Below the pieces are notes generated by a model. The model was not told the DNA's origin. It saw nothing but the letters and a program-made list of their open reading frames with translations, and searched no databases. From contig NZ_VIKT02000002.1 of assembly GCF_009371975.2 (NCBI RefSeq), forward strand, positions 153,765 through 217,764: 64,000 nucleotides of DNA, written 5' to 3'. Below, piece after piece: positions 19,729-27,974 of the stretch. Position 1 is the stretch's first letter, and every line of letters begins with the position of its first letter. This DNA comes from Microcella pacifica. Lineage in GTDB: Bacteria; Actinomycetota; Actinomycetes; Actinomycetales; Microbacteriaceae. Position numbers and translations under genes: made by a program.

Positions 19729-21720
19729 CTAGAGCTCCTGCGACCGGCGCTCGATCGCGCCCGTGATGCGCTCGATGGCGTCGGCGACGGGAACCCCGTT
19801 GAGCTGCGTGCCGTCGCGGAAGCGGAAGCTCACCGCGCCCTGGGCGCGATCGTCCTCACCGGCGATGAGCAGGTACGGCACTTTCGCCTTGGTGTGCGTG
19901 CGGATCTTCTTCGGCATGCGGTCGTCGGAGTCGTCGACGTGCGCGCGCACGCCACGAGCCCGCAGCTGATCGATGACGTCGGTGAGGTAGTCGGCGAACT
20001 CCTCGGCGACGGGGATGCCGACGACCTGCTCGGGGGCGAGCCATGCCGGGAAGGCACCCGCGTAGTGCTCGAGCAGGATCGCGAAGAACCGCTCCATCGA
20101 GCCGAGCAGGGCGCGGTGGATCATGATCGGGCGCTGGCGCGAGCCATCCGGCGCGGTGTATTCGAGATCGAAGCGCTCGGGCAGGTTCGGATCGATCTGC
20201 ACGGTCGAGAGCTGCCACGTGCGCCCGATGGCGTCACGGGCCTGCACCGAGATCTTGGGGCCGTAGAACGCGGCCCCGCCGGGGTCGTCGACGAGCTCGA
20301 GACCGGACGCGACCGCGACACGGCGCAGTGCCTCCGTCGTGGTCTGCCACATCTCGTCGTCGCCGAGCCACTTGTCCTTGACGTCGTCGCGCGTGGAGAG
20401 CTCGAGGTAGAAGTCGGTGAGGCCGAAATCCCGCAGCATGCTGAGCACGAGCTCGAGCGTGCTCGCGACTTCCACCTCGAGCTGGTCGGGGCGCACGAAC
20501 AGGTGGGCGTCGTCCATCGTGAGGCCGCGCACCCGCGTGAGCCCGTGCAGAGCGCCCGAGTGCTCGTTGCGGTAGACAGCGCCGAACTCGCTGTACCGAA
20601 GTGGCAGCTCGCGATAGCTGCGCGGCCGTTCGCGGTAGATGAGGATGTGGAATGGGCAGTTCATGGGCTTGAGGTAGTAGTCCTGCCCGGGTGAGACCAC
20701 CTCGCCCGCCTCGTCGTGCACGACGTCGAGCGTCATGGGCGGGAACATGCTGTCGGCGTAGTTGGTGAGGTGCCCCGACTGCTCGAAGAGAGCGCTCTTG
20801 GTGATGTGAGGGGTGTAGACGTAGCTGTAGCCGGCCTCGCGGTTGCGGCGCATGGCGTGCTGCTCCATCTCGAGGCGCACGATGCCCCCGCGGGGGTGCC
20901 ACACCGACATCCCCGACCCGATCTCGGTCGGGAACGAGAACAGGTCCAGCTCGGCACCGAGCTTGCGGTGGTCGCGCTTCGCGGCCTCCTCAAGGCGGGA
21001 CTGGTGCTCGCGCAGGGCATCCTTCGACGCCCACGCCGTGCCGTAGATGCGCTGCAACTGCGGGTTCTTCTCGCTGCCGCGCCAGTAGGCCGCAGCGACG
21101 CGCGTGAGCGCCCACCCGTTGCCGATCATGCGTGTGCTCGGCAGGTGCGGGCCGCGGCAGAGGTCCTTCCAGTACACCTCGCCGGTCTTGGCGTCGACAT
21201 TGTCGTAGATCGTGAGCTCGGCCCCGCCGACCTCGACGCTCTCCCCGTCGCTCGAGTCGCCCACGCCACCCTTGAGGCCGATGAGCTCGAGCTTGTACGG
21301 CTCGTCGGCGAGCTCTGCCCGCGCCTCAGCCTCGGTCACGACGCGGCGCTGGAAGCGCTGGCCCTGGCGGATGATGCGCTCCATGGCCTTCTGGAGTGGA
21401 CCGAAGTCGTCCACCGTGAACGGAGAGTCGACCCCGAAGTCGTAGTAGAAGCCGTCGGTCACGGGTGGGCCGATGCCGAGCGTCGCCTGCGGGTGGAGCG
21501 ACTGCACCGCCTGCGCGAGCACGTGAGCGGTCGAGTGGCGCAGGATGTCGAGCCCGTCGGGCGAGTCGATCGCGACGGCGCTCACGCGATCCCCCGGCTC
21601 GAGACGGTGTGCCAGGTCGCGCAGCTCGCCGTTCACGCGCATGGCGACGATCGCCCGATCGGTGAAGACCCCGAACCCGTCTCCGGGTTCGGTCACGACG
21701 ATCTCGACGGTCTCTGCCAC
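19729..21720 (-). CDS. thrS: Threonine--tRNA ligase
   Basis: Charges tRNA-Thr and edits Ser-tRNA-Thr. The 663-residue protein has an N-terminal TGS domain (1-65), an editing domain with [12 protein letters not shown] and CRGPHLPST, the class II catalytic core ([13 protein letters not shown] with the zinc Cys, [19 protein letters not shown]), and a C-terminal anticodon-binding domain ([25 protein letters not shown]). The start is GTG at 21718-21720 with GAGAGG upstream. The leader is too short (about 75 bases to the neighbouring gene) for a T-box. TAGAGT at 21751-21756 is a possible -10. Confidence 0.98.
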   Translation of the reverse strand: MAETVEIVVTEPGDGFGVFTDRAIVAMRVNGELRDLAHRLEPGDRVSAVAIDSPDGLDILRHSTAHVLAQAVQSLHPQATLGIGPPVTDGFYYDFGVDSPFTVDDFGPLQKAMERIIRQGQRFQRRVVTEAEARAELADEPYKLELIGLKGGVGDSSDGESVEVGGAELTIYDNVDAKTGEVYWKDLCRGPHLPSTRMIGNGWALTRVAAAYWRGSEKNPQLQRIYGTAWASKDALREHQSRLEEAAKRDHRKLGAELDLFSFPTEIGSGMSVWHPRGGIVRLEMEQHAMRRNREAGYSYVYTPHITKSALFEQSGHLTNYADSMFPPMTLDVVHDEAGEVVSPGQDYYLKPMNCPFHILIYRERPRSYRELPLRYSEFGAVYRNEHSGALHGLTRVRGLTMDDAHLFVRPDQLEVEVASTLELVLSMLRDFGLTDFYLELSTRDDVKDKWLGDDEMWQTTTEALRRVAVASGLELVDDPGGAAFYGPKISVQARDAIGRTWQLSTVQIDPNLPERFDLEYTAPDGSRQRPIMIHRALLGSMERFFAILLEHYAGAFPAWLAPEQVVGIPVAEEFADYLTDVIDQLRARGVRAHVDDSDDRMPKKIRTHTKAKVPYLLIAGEDDRAQGAVSFRFRDGTQLNGVPVADAIERITGAIERRSQEL

Positions 21721-21794
21721 GGTGGTCCTCTCGCTGTCGACTACCGCCCAACTCTATCGGCGGCGCGCGGGTGCTCCTGGACGCCTCCGGGTGC

Positions 21795-22976
21795 TCAGCC
21801 GAAGAACGGAAGCAGTGCCTGCGCGATGCTGACCATCCACTCCTGCACGATCGCGCGATCGAGCGCCGCAGCCCACGCGATGCCGATCTGCAGCACGGCG
21901 ATGAGGTCGACGAGCACGTTGGAGAGGGTGCTCTTCGCGGCCGGGATGATCGTGATCGCCAGCAGCGTCAGCAGGAGGAAAGTGACTCCCGCCGCGCCGG
22001 GGTGGATCATGCCGAGGAGCAGCGCGGCGTTGATGAGCACGAACACGAGCGCCGAGGCCGGAATCGTGAGCGGCCTCCGCACGGCGATCGCGACGAGCCA
22101 CGCGCTGACGACCGCCGCCGCGAGCAGCCAGCCCGTGGGCGTCGTGTACAGGGCGATGAGGTCGGCGAGAAGCACGGGATACGCGCCGATGCTCGTGCTC
22201 GCACCGCCGGGCCAGGGTGACGCGAAGAACGCCAGGTTGAGCAGCACGATCGTGGTGAACGCCCCGGCCGTGGGGAACCCGATGACGAGCATGTTCGCCG
22301 CGCGAAGCCCGGGCGCGGCTGAGCGGCCGTGCCGGAGGAACGGCGAGGCGAGGATAGCGACGACGGCGAAGAGGATTCCCGTCGGGTCGGAGAAGGCCGA
22401 GAGCATGAGGAGCAGCCCCGCGCGGAAGCCCGACTCGGTGCTGCCCCAGTTGACGAAGCGCACGAGGTCGGCCATGGCGAGGCCGAAGAAGGTGAAGGCG
22501 AGGAAGCCCGGCAGGTTCTCGCTCGCAAAGTAGAAGTAGAGCGGGTTCGCCGCGAGCGCGAGCGTGAGGATGATGCCGGTCGAGAGCGGGATCGCACGTT
22601 GCGCGATGATCTCAGCGACCTTCTGGAGCAAGAATCCGCTGGCCACCGCCCCGACGACGCCGAGCCCGAGCATCCCGAACGGATTCGCGGCGGCGATGAG
22701 GATCGACACATGGGGGTACAGGAGCGCGAGCCACTGCCCGTCTCCGCGCGTCCAGTCGATCTGGGCGAGTGCAGCCACGAGCGACTGGTTGGGCGTGCCC
22801 TCCACGGCGGGTGTCGTGGCCGAGAGCAGCACGACCGCGAGCACGGGCAGCATGAGAACGATACGCAGCAACCAGCGGGCGATCGGGTCACGCGGAAACC
22901 GGTCGAGGCGGGTGCGCGGAGCGCGCCGTCGTCGACGATCGCGCTCCCGCAGTCCTGGGTCAGTCATCGTGGACAT
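21795..22976 (-). CDS. Polytopic membrane protein linked to the upstream glycosyltransferase
   Basis: The 393-residue protein has a very basic cytoplasmic N-terminus (RERDRRRRRAPRTR) and about nine to ten hydrophobic segments. The first is at about 37-55, and others cover 90-115, 126-150, 155-170, 175-200 and so on to the C-terminus. The overall look is of a DUF2029-like or GT-C-like integral protein, but no catalytic acidic motif is evident and I cannot assign a family. Its start overlaps the 3' end of the glycosyltransferase gene by 17 bases, so the two are translationally coupled and probably act together in making or exporting a surface glycan. A second ATG three codons in (22967) is an alternative start. 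Confidence 0.85.
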   Translation of the reverse strand: MSTMTDPGLRERDRRRRRAPRTRLDRFPRDPIARWLLRIVLMLPVLAVVLLSATTPAVEGTPNQSLVAALAQIDWTRGDGQWLALLYPHVSILIAAANPFGMLGLGVVGAVASGFLLQKVAEIIAQRAIPLSTGIILTLALAANPLYFYFASENLPGFLAFTFFGLAMADLVRFVNWGSTESGFRAGLLLMLSAFSDPTGILFAVVAILASPFLRHGRSAAPGLRAANMLVIGFPTAGAFTTIVLLNLAFFASPWPGGASTSIGAYPVLLADLIALYTTPTGWLLAAAVVSAWLVAIAVRRPLTIPASALVFVLINAALLLGMIHPGAAGVTFLLLTLLAITIIPAAKSTLSNVLVDLIAVLQIGIAWAAALDRAIVQEWMVSIAQALLPFFG

Positions 22977-24840
22977 GCGTCGTCAATCCGTGCTCGGTCT
23001 TCTCCCAGTAGTGGGGGTTGGTGAGCAGCTGCCAGAGAGCCTTGTACGCCGCGATGGAGTGCAGTACCCAGTACAGGGGGTTGAGGAGCGCCCACAGCAC
23101 AAGATGGAAGGTCCCTCTCTTGTACGGGCCCATCATCGACAGGTAGATCATCACGACGTTGCCGATCACGAAGTTGAGCAGCGTGATCCACAGCAGCCAG
23201 ACGGGGAAGAACTGCTCGACGACGTCGAGGGGCGCGACCACGGTGATGGCGGTGACGACGTAGAACGGGATCACGCCGAGGAAGGTCAACGGCGTACCCG
23301 CGATGAGCAGAACGAAGGCGAAGAAGCGGCGCACGCCGATCTGCCGCAGCAGGGCGATGGGCTGGCGCGCATGTACGAGCGAGGTCTGCATGTAGCCCTT
23401 GATCCATCGCGAACGCTGCCGGATGAAGTTCGGGATGGAGGTATTGGCCTCCTCCATGGTCGTCGAGTTGATGACGCCCACGCGGTAGCCGAGGGCGCTC
23501 GCGCGGATGCCCAGGTCGGCATCCTCCGTCACGTTGTACGGGTCCCACCCGCCGAGCTCGATGAGCGCATCTGTGCGGAAGTGGTTCGACGTGCCCCCGA
23601 GCGGAATCGGCAGGTCACCGTAGTCGAGCCCCGCGAGCATGTAGTCGAACCAGTAGCTGTACTCGAGCGTGAACATGCGCGTGAGCACGTTCTCGCTGTC
23701 GTTGAAGTAGTTGAGCGACGCCTGCACGCACACCGTCGCGTCGCCGCCGCGCCGGAAGGCGACGACGGCCTTCTTGAGCTGGTCGGGCTCGGGAGTGTCT
23801 TCGGCGTCGAAGATCACGAGGAAGTCGCCCGTCGCGAAGTACAGGCCCACATTGCAAGCACGCGGCTTCGTCTGCGGGTGGCCCTTCGGAATCGTGATGA
23901 TGCGGAAGTGGGCGGGCGGCGCCGAGGCGAGCACAGCATCCCGCGTCTCGTGGTCCTCCTCCTCGATGAGGATGAGCACTTCGAGCTTCTCGGTCGGGTA
24001 GTCGATGCCGCCGAGGTTCTTGATGAGCTGGCCGACGATGTTGGCCTCGCGGAACACGGGAACGAGCACTGTGTAGCGCGGCAGGTTGCGGTCGTCCAGC
24101 TCAGCGACCTGGCGCCTGCTGACGCGCTCGACGACGTCGTAGCGGGCGCCGCGCATGGCGACGATGAACTTGAAGCTCGTGCCGGCGAGGAAGACGAGGC
24201 TCGCCGCTGCGATGACGCCGATGACCACCTGCACGGGCCAGAACACGGCCAGCACGATGAGGCCGACGGCCGCGAGGGCGCCGCCCACCTTCTGCCCGCG
24301 GCTGAAGGTCACGCGGGCCGACATCGCGGGGTTCTGGCGCCACAGCTCGTTCGCGGCCTCCTCGGCGATCTCGGCGCGGAACAGCCGCAGGCACGCGTTC
24401 TTGATGCCCCACGAGGTGGTGGCGACGAACTGCACCTGCGCGCCGCCCAGGAGAGCTCGCACGCGCTCCACCCGGTGGGGCGCGATCCCGCGTGCCGTCG
24501 CGACGATGATCGTGCCGTTGGCGAGCTTCCGGATGGGCAGCCAGTTCTCGGTGAGATACGTCTGGCCGGGGAATCGTCGCACGAGCGCATCGTCGAAGCT
24601 GACCGCTTCGAGGTCGATCGGGTGGATGCCCCACGCCTGTGCCTCGGCGAGCAGAAGCGATTCGCTGTCGAGCAGGCCTTCGCTGATGAGCACCTGGTCG
24701 ATGTGCGCTCCCGTGCGGTCCTTCACCTGACGCGCATAGGCAAGAGTCTCGGGAGTGACGAGGCGGGCTCTCAGAAGAAGGTCTGCAAAAGCGTCGCTAT
24801 CGGCAGTCCGAGCCTCTCGGACGCCTCCCCCCGGAGTCAT
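22960..24840 (-). CDS. Membrane glycosyltransferase family 2 with an N-terminal MshEN (GspE-N)-like domain
   Basis: The 626-residue protein starts with a region resembling the type II secretion ATPase N-domain (about 14-155), including GAHIDQVLISEGLLDSESLL (44-63). Two TMs follow (about 186-225). A processive GT2 domain (about 254-490) contains TVLVPVFREA, the acidic motif DAED (345-348), TEDAD (438-442) and RQRSRW (474-479). Three to four C-terminal TMs follow. D,D,D,QxxRW signatures are those of cellulose/hyaluronan synthase-like enzymes that polymerise and extrude sugar chains. MshEN domains can bind c-di-GMP; whether this one does is unproven. TAGCCT lies six bases before the ATG, suggesting a leaderless mRNA. 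Confidence 0.9.
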   Translation of the reverse strand: MTPGGGVREARTADSDAFADLLLRARLVTPETLAYARQVKDRTGAHIDQVLISEGLLDSESLLLAEAQAWGIHPIDLEAVSFDDALVRRFPGQTYLTENWLPIRKLANGTIIVATARGIAPHRVERVRALLGGAQVQFVATTSWGIKNACLRLFRAEIAEEAANELWRQNPAMSARVTFSRGQKVGGALAAVGLIVLAVFWPVQVVIGVIAAASLVFLAGTSFKFIVAMRGARYDVVERVSRRQVAELDDRNLPRYTVLVPVFREANIVGQLIKNLGGIDYPTEKLEVLILIEEEDHETRDAVLASAPPAHFRIITIPKGHPQTKPRACNVGLYFATGDFLVIFDAEDTPEPDQLKKAVVAFRRGGDATVCVQASLNYFNDSENVLTRMFTLEYSYWFDYMLAGLDYGDLPIPLGGTSNHFRTDALIELGGWDPYNVTEDADLGIRASALGYRVGVINSTTMEEANTSIPNFIRQRSRWIKGYMQTSLVHARQPIALLRQIGVRRFFAFVLLIAGTPLTFLGVIPFYVVTAITVVAPLDVVEQFFPVWLLWITLLNFVIGNVVMIYLSMMGPYKRGTFHLVLWALLNPLYWVLHSIAAYKALWQLLTNPHYWEKTEHGLTTHVHDD

Positions 24841-24846
24841 TCCGCC

Positions 24847-24852
24847 AGGCTA
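24847..24852 (-). promoter_or_regulatory. Leaderless-type -10 element for the glycosyltransferase gene
   Basis: TAGCCT on the minus strand, six bases before the ATG at 24840, with no Shine-Dalgarno sequence between. Confidence 0.5.
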
Positions 24853-24923
24853 GCGCGCTTGCCTCTCGCGCGCTCGCCCCACAACTGGTCACGGAGCGGA
24901 ACGAGCCTCGAGACAGTACCTCG

Positions 24924-24998
24924 TGGTGGGCGATACTGGGATCGAACCAGTGACCTCTTCCGTGTCAGGGAAGCGCGCTACCGCTGCGCCAATCGCCC
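24924..24998 (-). tRNA. tRNA-Val (GAC)
   Basis: A full cloverleaf folds by eye. The acceptor GGGCGAT pairs with ATCGCCC, the D loop has AGCGGTA, and the anticodon stem CTTCC/GGAAG carries loop CTGACAC (anticodon GAC). The T arm is ACTGG-TTCGATC-CCAGT. Unlike the other three tRNA genes in the cluster, the 3' CCA is encoded (24924-24926). It is third in the Gly-Cys-Val series on this strand. Confidence 0.96.
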
Positions 24999-25035
24999 GC
25001 TGTCAGGGCCGCGGGAGCCCGGTCGGTAACTTGCG

Positions 25036-25106
25036 AGGTGGCGACGGGATTCGAACCCGTGTATACGGCTTTGCAGGCCGCTGCCTCGCCTCTCGGCCAC
25101 GCCACC
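25036..25106 (-). tRNA. tRNA-Cys (GCA)
   Basis: The acceptor GGTGGCG pairs with CGCCACC, the anticodon loop is CTGCAAA (anticodon GCA), and the T arm ACGGG-TTCGAAT-CCCGT is perfect. The discriminator is U, as expected for tRNA-Cys. CCA is not encoded. Confidence 0.96.
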
Positions 25107-25142
25107 GTGGGTGACTCCCCGTTACCGGGAGGGTGTCACTCG

Positions 25143-25214
25143 AGCGGATGACGAGATTCGAACTCGCGACCCTCACCTTGGCAAGGTGATGCGCTACCAC
25201 TGCGCCACATCCGC
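25143..25214 (-). tRNA. tRNA-Gly (GCC)
   Basis: The acceptor GCGGATG pairs with CATCCGC, the anticodon stem CACC/GGTG carries loop TTGCCAA (anticodon GCC), and the T arm is GCGAG-TTCGAAT-CTCGT with one non-standard closing pair. CCA is not encoded. It is the first tRNA gene of the minus-strand cluster. Confidence 0.96.
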
Positions 25215-25245
25215 ATTCGCGACCGTTTCTGCTAGCCGCATCGAA

Positions 25246-25274
25246 ACTCTAGCCCAACCGTTCGACGATGACCA
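25246..25274 (-). promoter_or_regulatory. Candidate promoter of the tRNA Gly-Cys-Val cluster
   Basis: A minus-strand -10 hexamer TAGAGT (25246-25251) lies 17 bases downstream of TGGTCA (25269-25274), a partial -35 match. Transcription would start about 25 bases before the mature tRNA-Gly. Confidence 0.4.
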
Positions 25275-25353
25275 AACCGGTGCGCGGTGCCGTGTCGTGC
25301 ACCGTGCGCACCGCACCATCACGGTGTCCGGGATATGGCAGGATGGAGGCCGC

Positions 25354-25426
25354 GGGCGATTGGCGCAGTTGGTAGCGCGCTTCCTTCACACGGAAGAGGT
25401 CATCAGTTCGAGTCTGGTATCGCCCA
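25354..25426 (+). tRNA. tRNA-Val (CAC)
   Basis: The acceptor GGGCGAT pairs with ATCGCCC, the anticodon stem CTTCC/GGAAG carries loop TTCACAC (anticodon CAC), and the T arm is ATCAG-TTCGAGT-CTGGT. CCA is not encoded. It is on the opposite strand to the other three tRNA genes, is closely related in sequence to tRNA-Val (GAC), and its last 24 bases lie antisense to the end of the Amt-like gene. Confidence 0.96.
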
Positions 25427-26470
25427 CCGAGACACTCCCCAGGCGAGCAGGCCGCAGACGATTCCGCCCGTTCCGGCCACGACGGCGACGACGATGGTCG
25501 CGGTGAGTTGCTCGACGGTGAAGGTGATCGTCGCCATCTCTGCGAGGCCGAATCGGTCGGCGAGGAGCGTCATCACGATGCTGCCCACGGCGACGGCCAC
25601 GAGCATGCTTCCCGAGCCCCACCGCAGCACTCCTGCGCCGCGAGCACGCGCCTGCGCCACAGCGCCCACGGCGGCTGCCGTGCCGCCTGCAACCGCGGCG
25701 ATCAGCGCGAGCGGCGACAGGTACGGCACGCCTGCGCCGATCGCTCCCCATCCGAGGAGAGACCCTGCGATGAGGCCTTCCGGCGCAACCCGGTCGACAG
25801 CGATCTTCTCGACGACGATCCAGAGGAGCGCCGCGAGCGCCATGCCAGCGAGCGCGTTGACGAGAGTCCTGCCGCTCGCGACGGTCAGCACCCGATCGAC
25901 GCCGAGAAGCCACGCGGCACCGCCCGCGATGACGAGGCTCGCGCCCATGACCCCCCGCCCCCACGAGACGCGCTCTATGACGCGCACCGCGCTCTCCGCC
26001 TGGTGCGCGCGGTCGCGCGGTCGAGCGACCGGGAGCAGCGAGAGCGCCAAGAGGGCGGAGCCCGCACCGACGTGACTCGCGAGCACGCCGCCGTAGTCGA
26101 TCGCACCGAAGGCGACCTGCACGAGGGAGGGAACTCCATCGAGCACCGCCGCGGCGACAGGCTGGAACACCACCAGCGACCATGACAGCCCGAATACCGC
26201 TCCCCCGGCAGTTCCGAGACGTTGAGCGACGACGAGGGCCACCGTGGCGGCGATCGCGCCCGCGAAGCTGGCGTCGAGCACGGAGGCGGCGACGTCGACG
26301 CCGAGACCGACCGCGACATCGGCCACGAGCGAGGCGACGGCGGCCACCAGGCTCACAGCAGCGATGATGAGGATGCGCGGCGTCGCGCTCGGCCGCAGCC
26401 CCTGCTGCACGCCCACGGGCACGAATAGCACGAGCGCCGCGCAGGCGAGCTGCAGAACCGGGTCGCTCAT
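25403..26470 (-). CDS. Degenerate ammonium-transporter-like membrane protein
   Basis: From the ATG at 26468-26470 the protein has 355 residues and about ten hydrophobic segments. By eye it aligns with the neighbouring Amt protein. Its IDYGGVLASHVGAGSALLAL (124-143) matches IDYAGGTAVHINAGAAALAL, its IVVEKIAVDR region matches LVVEKLKDGK, and LSPLALIAAVAGG matches LAPGWALLLGVVAG. The first pore His (H133) and Asp125 are kept. The second pore His, the FGFNAG motif and the WVWGGGW segment are lost. It is therefore unlikely to conduct ammonium normally. The stop codon lies antisense inside tRNA-Val (CAC). The frame opens 16 codons earlier, but MSDPVLQLACAALVLF is the natural start. Confidence 0.75.
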   Translation of the reverse strand: MSDPVLQLACAALVLFVPVGVQQGLRPSATPRILIIAAVSLVAAVASLVADVAVGLGVDVAASVLDASFAGAIAATVALVVAQRLGTAGGAVFGLSWSLVVFQPVAAAVLDGVPSLVQVAFGAIDYGGVLASHVGAGSALLALSLLPVARPRDRAHQAESAVRVIERVSWGRGVMGASLVIAGGAAWLLGVDRVLTVASGRTLVNALAGMALAALLWIVVEKIAVDRVAPEGLIAGSLLGWGAIGAGVPYLSPLALIAAVAGGTAAAVGAVAQARARGAGVLRWGSGSMLVAVAVGSIVMTLLADRFGLAEMATITFTVEQLTATIVVAVVAGTGGIVCGLLAWGVSRWAIPDSN

Positions 26471-26517
26471 GCTCGCGTTACCTCGCTCCCGGCTCCGATG
26501 CACCCTGGGCGACGCCA

Positions 26518-26553
26518 ACGGGGCGCCACTCCCTTGCGAGAGTAGCGCCCCGT
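26518..26553 (-). terminator. Terminator hairpin after amt
   Basis: A perfect 9-bp stem (ACGGGGCGC with GCGCCCCGT) encloses a further ACTC/GAGT pairing. It lies 16 bases past the amt stop and before the Amt-like gene, so it separates the two. Confidence 0.7.
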
Positions 26554-26569
26554 CGAATGAGCGTCAGCG

Positions 26570-27781
26570 TCAGTCGTTGACGATCGCGTAGCCCGACTCA
26601 CCGTGAACGATGGTGTCGACGCCAGCGACCTCGTCCTCGTTCTTGACGCGGAACCCGATCGTCTTCTCGATCGCGAAGCCCAGGATGTAGGCGACCACGA
26701 ACGAGTAGATGAGAACTCCGAAGGCGGCGATCGCCTGCACCGCGAGCTGGCCGAGGTCGCCACCGGTGAACAGACCGGTGTCGATCGCGAAGAAGCCGAG
26801 GTAGAGGGTACCGATCACGCCACCCACGAGGTGGATGCCGACGACGTCGAGCGAGTCATCGAAGCCGAGCTTGAACTTCAGCTCGACCGCAAGGGCGCAG
26901 AGCACACCTGCGACGACACCCAGCAGCAGGGCCCAGCCCGGCGCGAGGTTGGCGCACGCGGGGGTGATCGCGACGAGACCCGCGATGGCACCGGAGCCGG
27001 CACCGACCGACGTGGCCTTGCCGTCCTTGAGCTTCTCGACGACGAGCCAACCGAGGATCGCCGCGGCGGTCGCGCCGAGCGTGTTGGTGACGATGAGGCC
27101 GACGAGGGCCATGTCGTTGAGGAACTCGGCACCGGCGTTGAAGCCGAACCAGCCGAACCAGAGCAGCGAAGCGCCCAGGAGGACGAGCGGCACGTTGTGC
27201 GGCTTGTGCGCACCCTTCTCGAACACGACGCGCTTGCCGAGGACGAGCGCCAGGGCGAGAGCGGCAGCACCCGCGTTGATGTGCACAGCGGTACCACCGG
27301 CGTAGTCGATGACGCCGGGCAGACCGAGGGTGTCACCGAGGTTGAGGATCCAGCCTCCGCCCCAGACCCATGCGGCGACCGGGAAGTAGACGAGCGTCGC
27401 CCAGAGACCGGCGAAGATCATCCACGCGCCGAACTTGGCACGGTCCGCGATGGCGCCCGAGATGAGCGCCACGGTGATGATCGCGAAGGTCGCGCCGAAC
27501 GTCGCACCGACGAGGCCCTCGTTGTCTCCCGTGAGACCCATGAGACCGAAGTCCGAGAACGGGTTCCCGAACAGCTCGGTCGGGCCGCCGACGGCGGACA
27601 TGTTGAAGCCGTACAGGATCCACAGGACGCTGATGAGTCCCATGGCGCCGAAGCTCATCATCATCATGCTCACGACGCTCTTGGCCTTGACCAGACCGCC
27701 GTAGAAGAAAGCGACGCCAGGTGTCATCAAGAGCACCATGGCGCTGGCCGTAATGGCCCAAGCGAGTTCGCCGGTATCCAT
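26570..27781 (-). CDS. amt: Ammonium transporter (Amt family)
   Basis: Trimeric channel for ammonium uptake. The 403-residue protein has eleven TMs and the key pore features: GVAFFYGGLVKAKSV (22-36), D159 in IDYAGG, H167 in VHINAG, FGFNAG (212-217) and H317 in GIHLVGG. The C-terminal cytoplasmic tail is short and ends GESGYAIVND. No glnK or glnD follows; instead a terminator hairpin and a degenerate paralogue lie downstream. A GlnR-type operator is placed 108-145 bases upstream, so nitrogen limitation is the likely inducing condition. GAGAGG precedes the ATG. Confidence 0.97.
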   Translation of the reverse strand: MDTGELAWAITASAMVLLMTPGVAFFYGGLVKAKSVVSMMMMSFGAMGLISVLWILYGFNMSAVGGPTELFGNPFSDFGLMGLTGDNEGLVGATFGATFAIITVALISGAIADRAKFGAWMIFAGLWATLVYFPVAAWVWGGGWILNLGDTLGLPGVIDYAGGTAVHINAGAAALALALVLGKRVVFEKGAHKPHNVPLVLLGASLLWFGWFGFNAGAEFLNDMALVGLIVTNTLGATAAAILGWLVVEKLKDGKATSVGAGSGAIAGLVAITPACANLAPGWALLLGVVAGVLCALAVELKFKLGFDDSLDVVGIHLVGGVIGTLYLGFFAIDTGLFTGGDLGQLAVQAIAAFGVLIYSFVVAYILGFAIEKTIGFRVKNEDEVAGVDTIVHGESGYAIVND

Positions 27782-27888
27782 CGAATTGTTACCTCTCGTA
27801 GTGGAACGTGGGACGTGACCGTCGGGCTATGCGGACCCGTGCGGCAGGGGGTCCACCGCGGTCACGAACCCCAGTGTCGAGCGAAGAG

Positions 27889-27926
27889 GTTTCAGCAGGG
27901 GTGTCGGATTGTTTCACCAGTGTTAC
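27889..27926 (-). promoter_or_regulatory. GlnR-type operator upstream of amt
   Basis: On the minus strand the order is GTAAC, six bases, GAAAC, six bases, ACACC, six bases, GAAAC. This fits the actinobacterial GlnR box (gTnAC-n6-GaAAC repeated every 22 bp), with three of four half-sites matching exactly. The site ends 108 bases before the amt start, a position suited to activation by the OmpR-type regulator GlnR. Confidence 0.7.
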
Positions 27927-27974
27927 GCCCATGGGCCGCAGGTAAACATCGCGTTTCGCGCGGCCGATGTGCGG

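Noticed and set aside
21721..21794. Possible T-box riboswitch before thrS
   Set aside because: The thrS leader is too short, and no T-box core motif or antiterminator is visible. T-boxes are also uncommon at thrS in this phylum.
22564..25029. Plus-strand frame of 821 codons across the glycosyltransferase and tRNA genes
   Set aside because: It is antisense to a clear GT2 gene and runs through tRNA-Val; no domain is visible.
24841..25402. Possible integration site (att) at the tRNA cluster
   Set aside because: No integrase gene and no direct repeat of a tRNA 3' end was found within the window.
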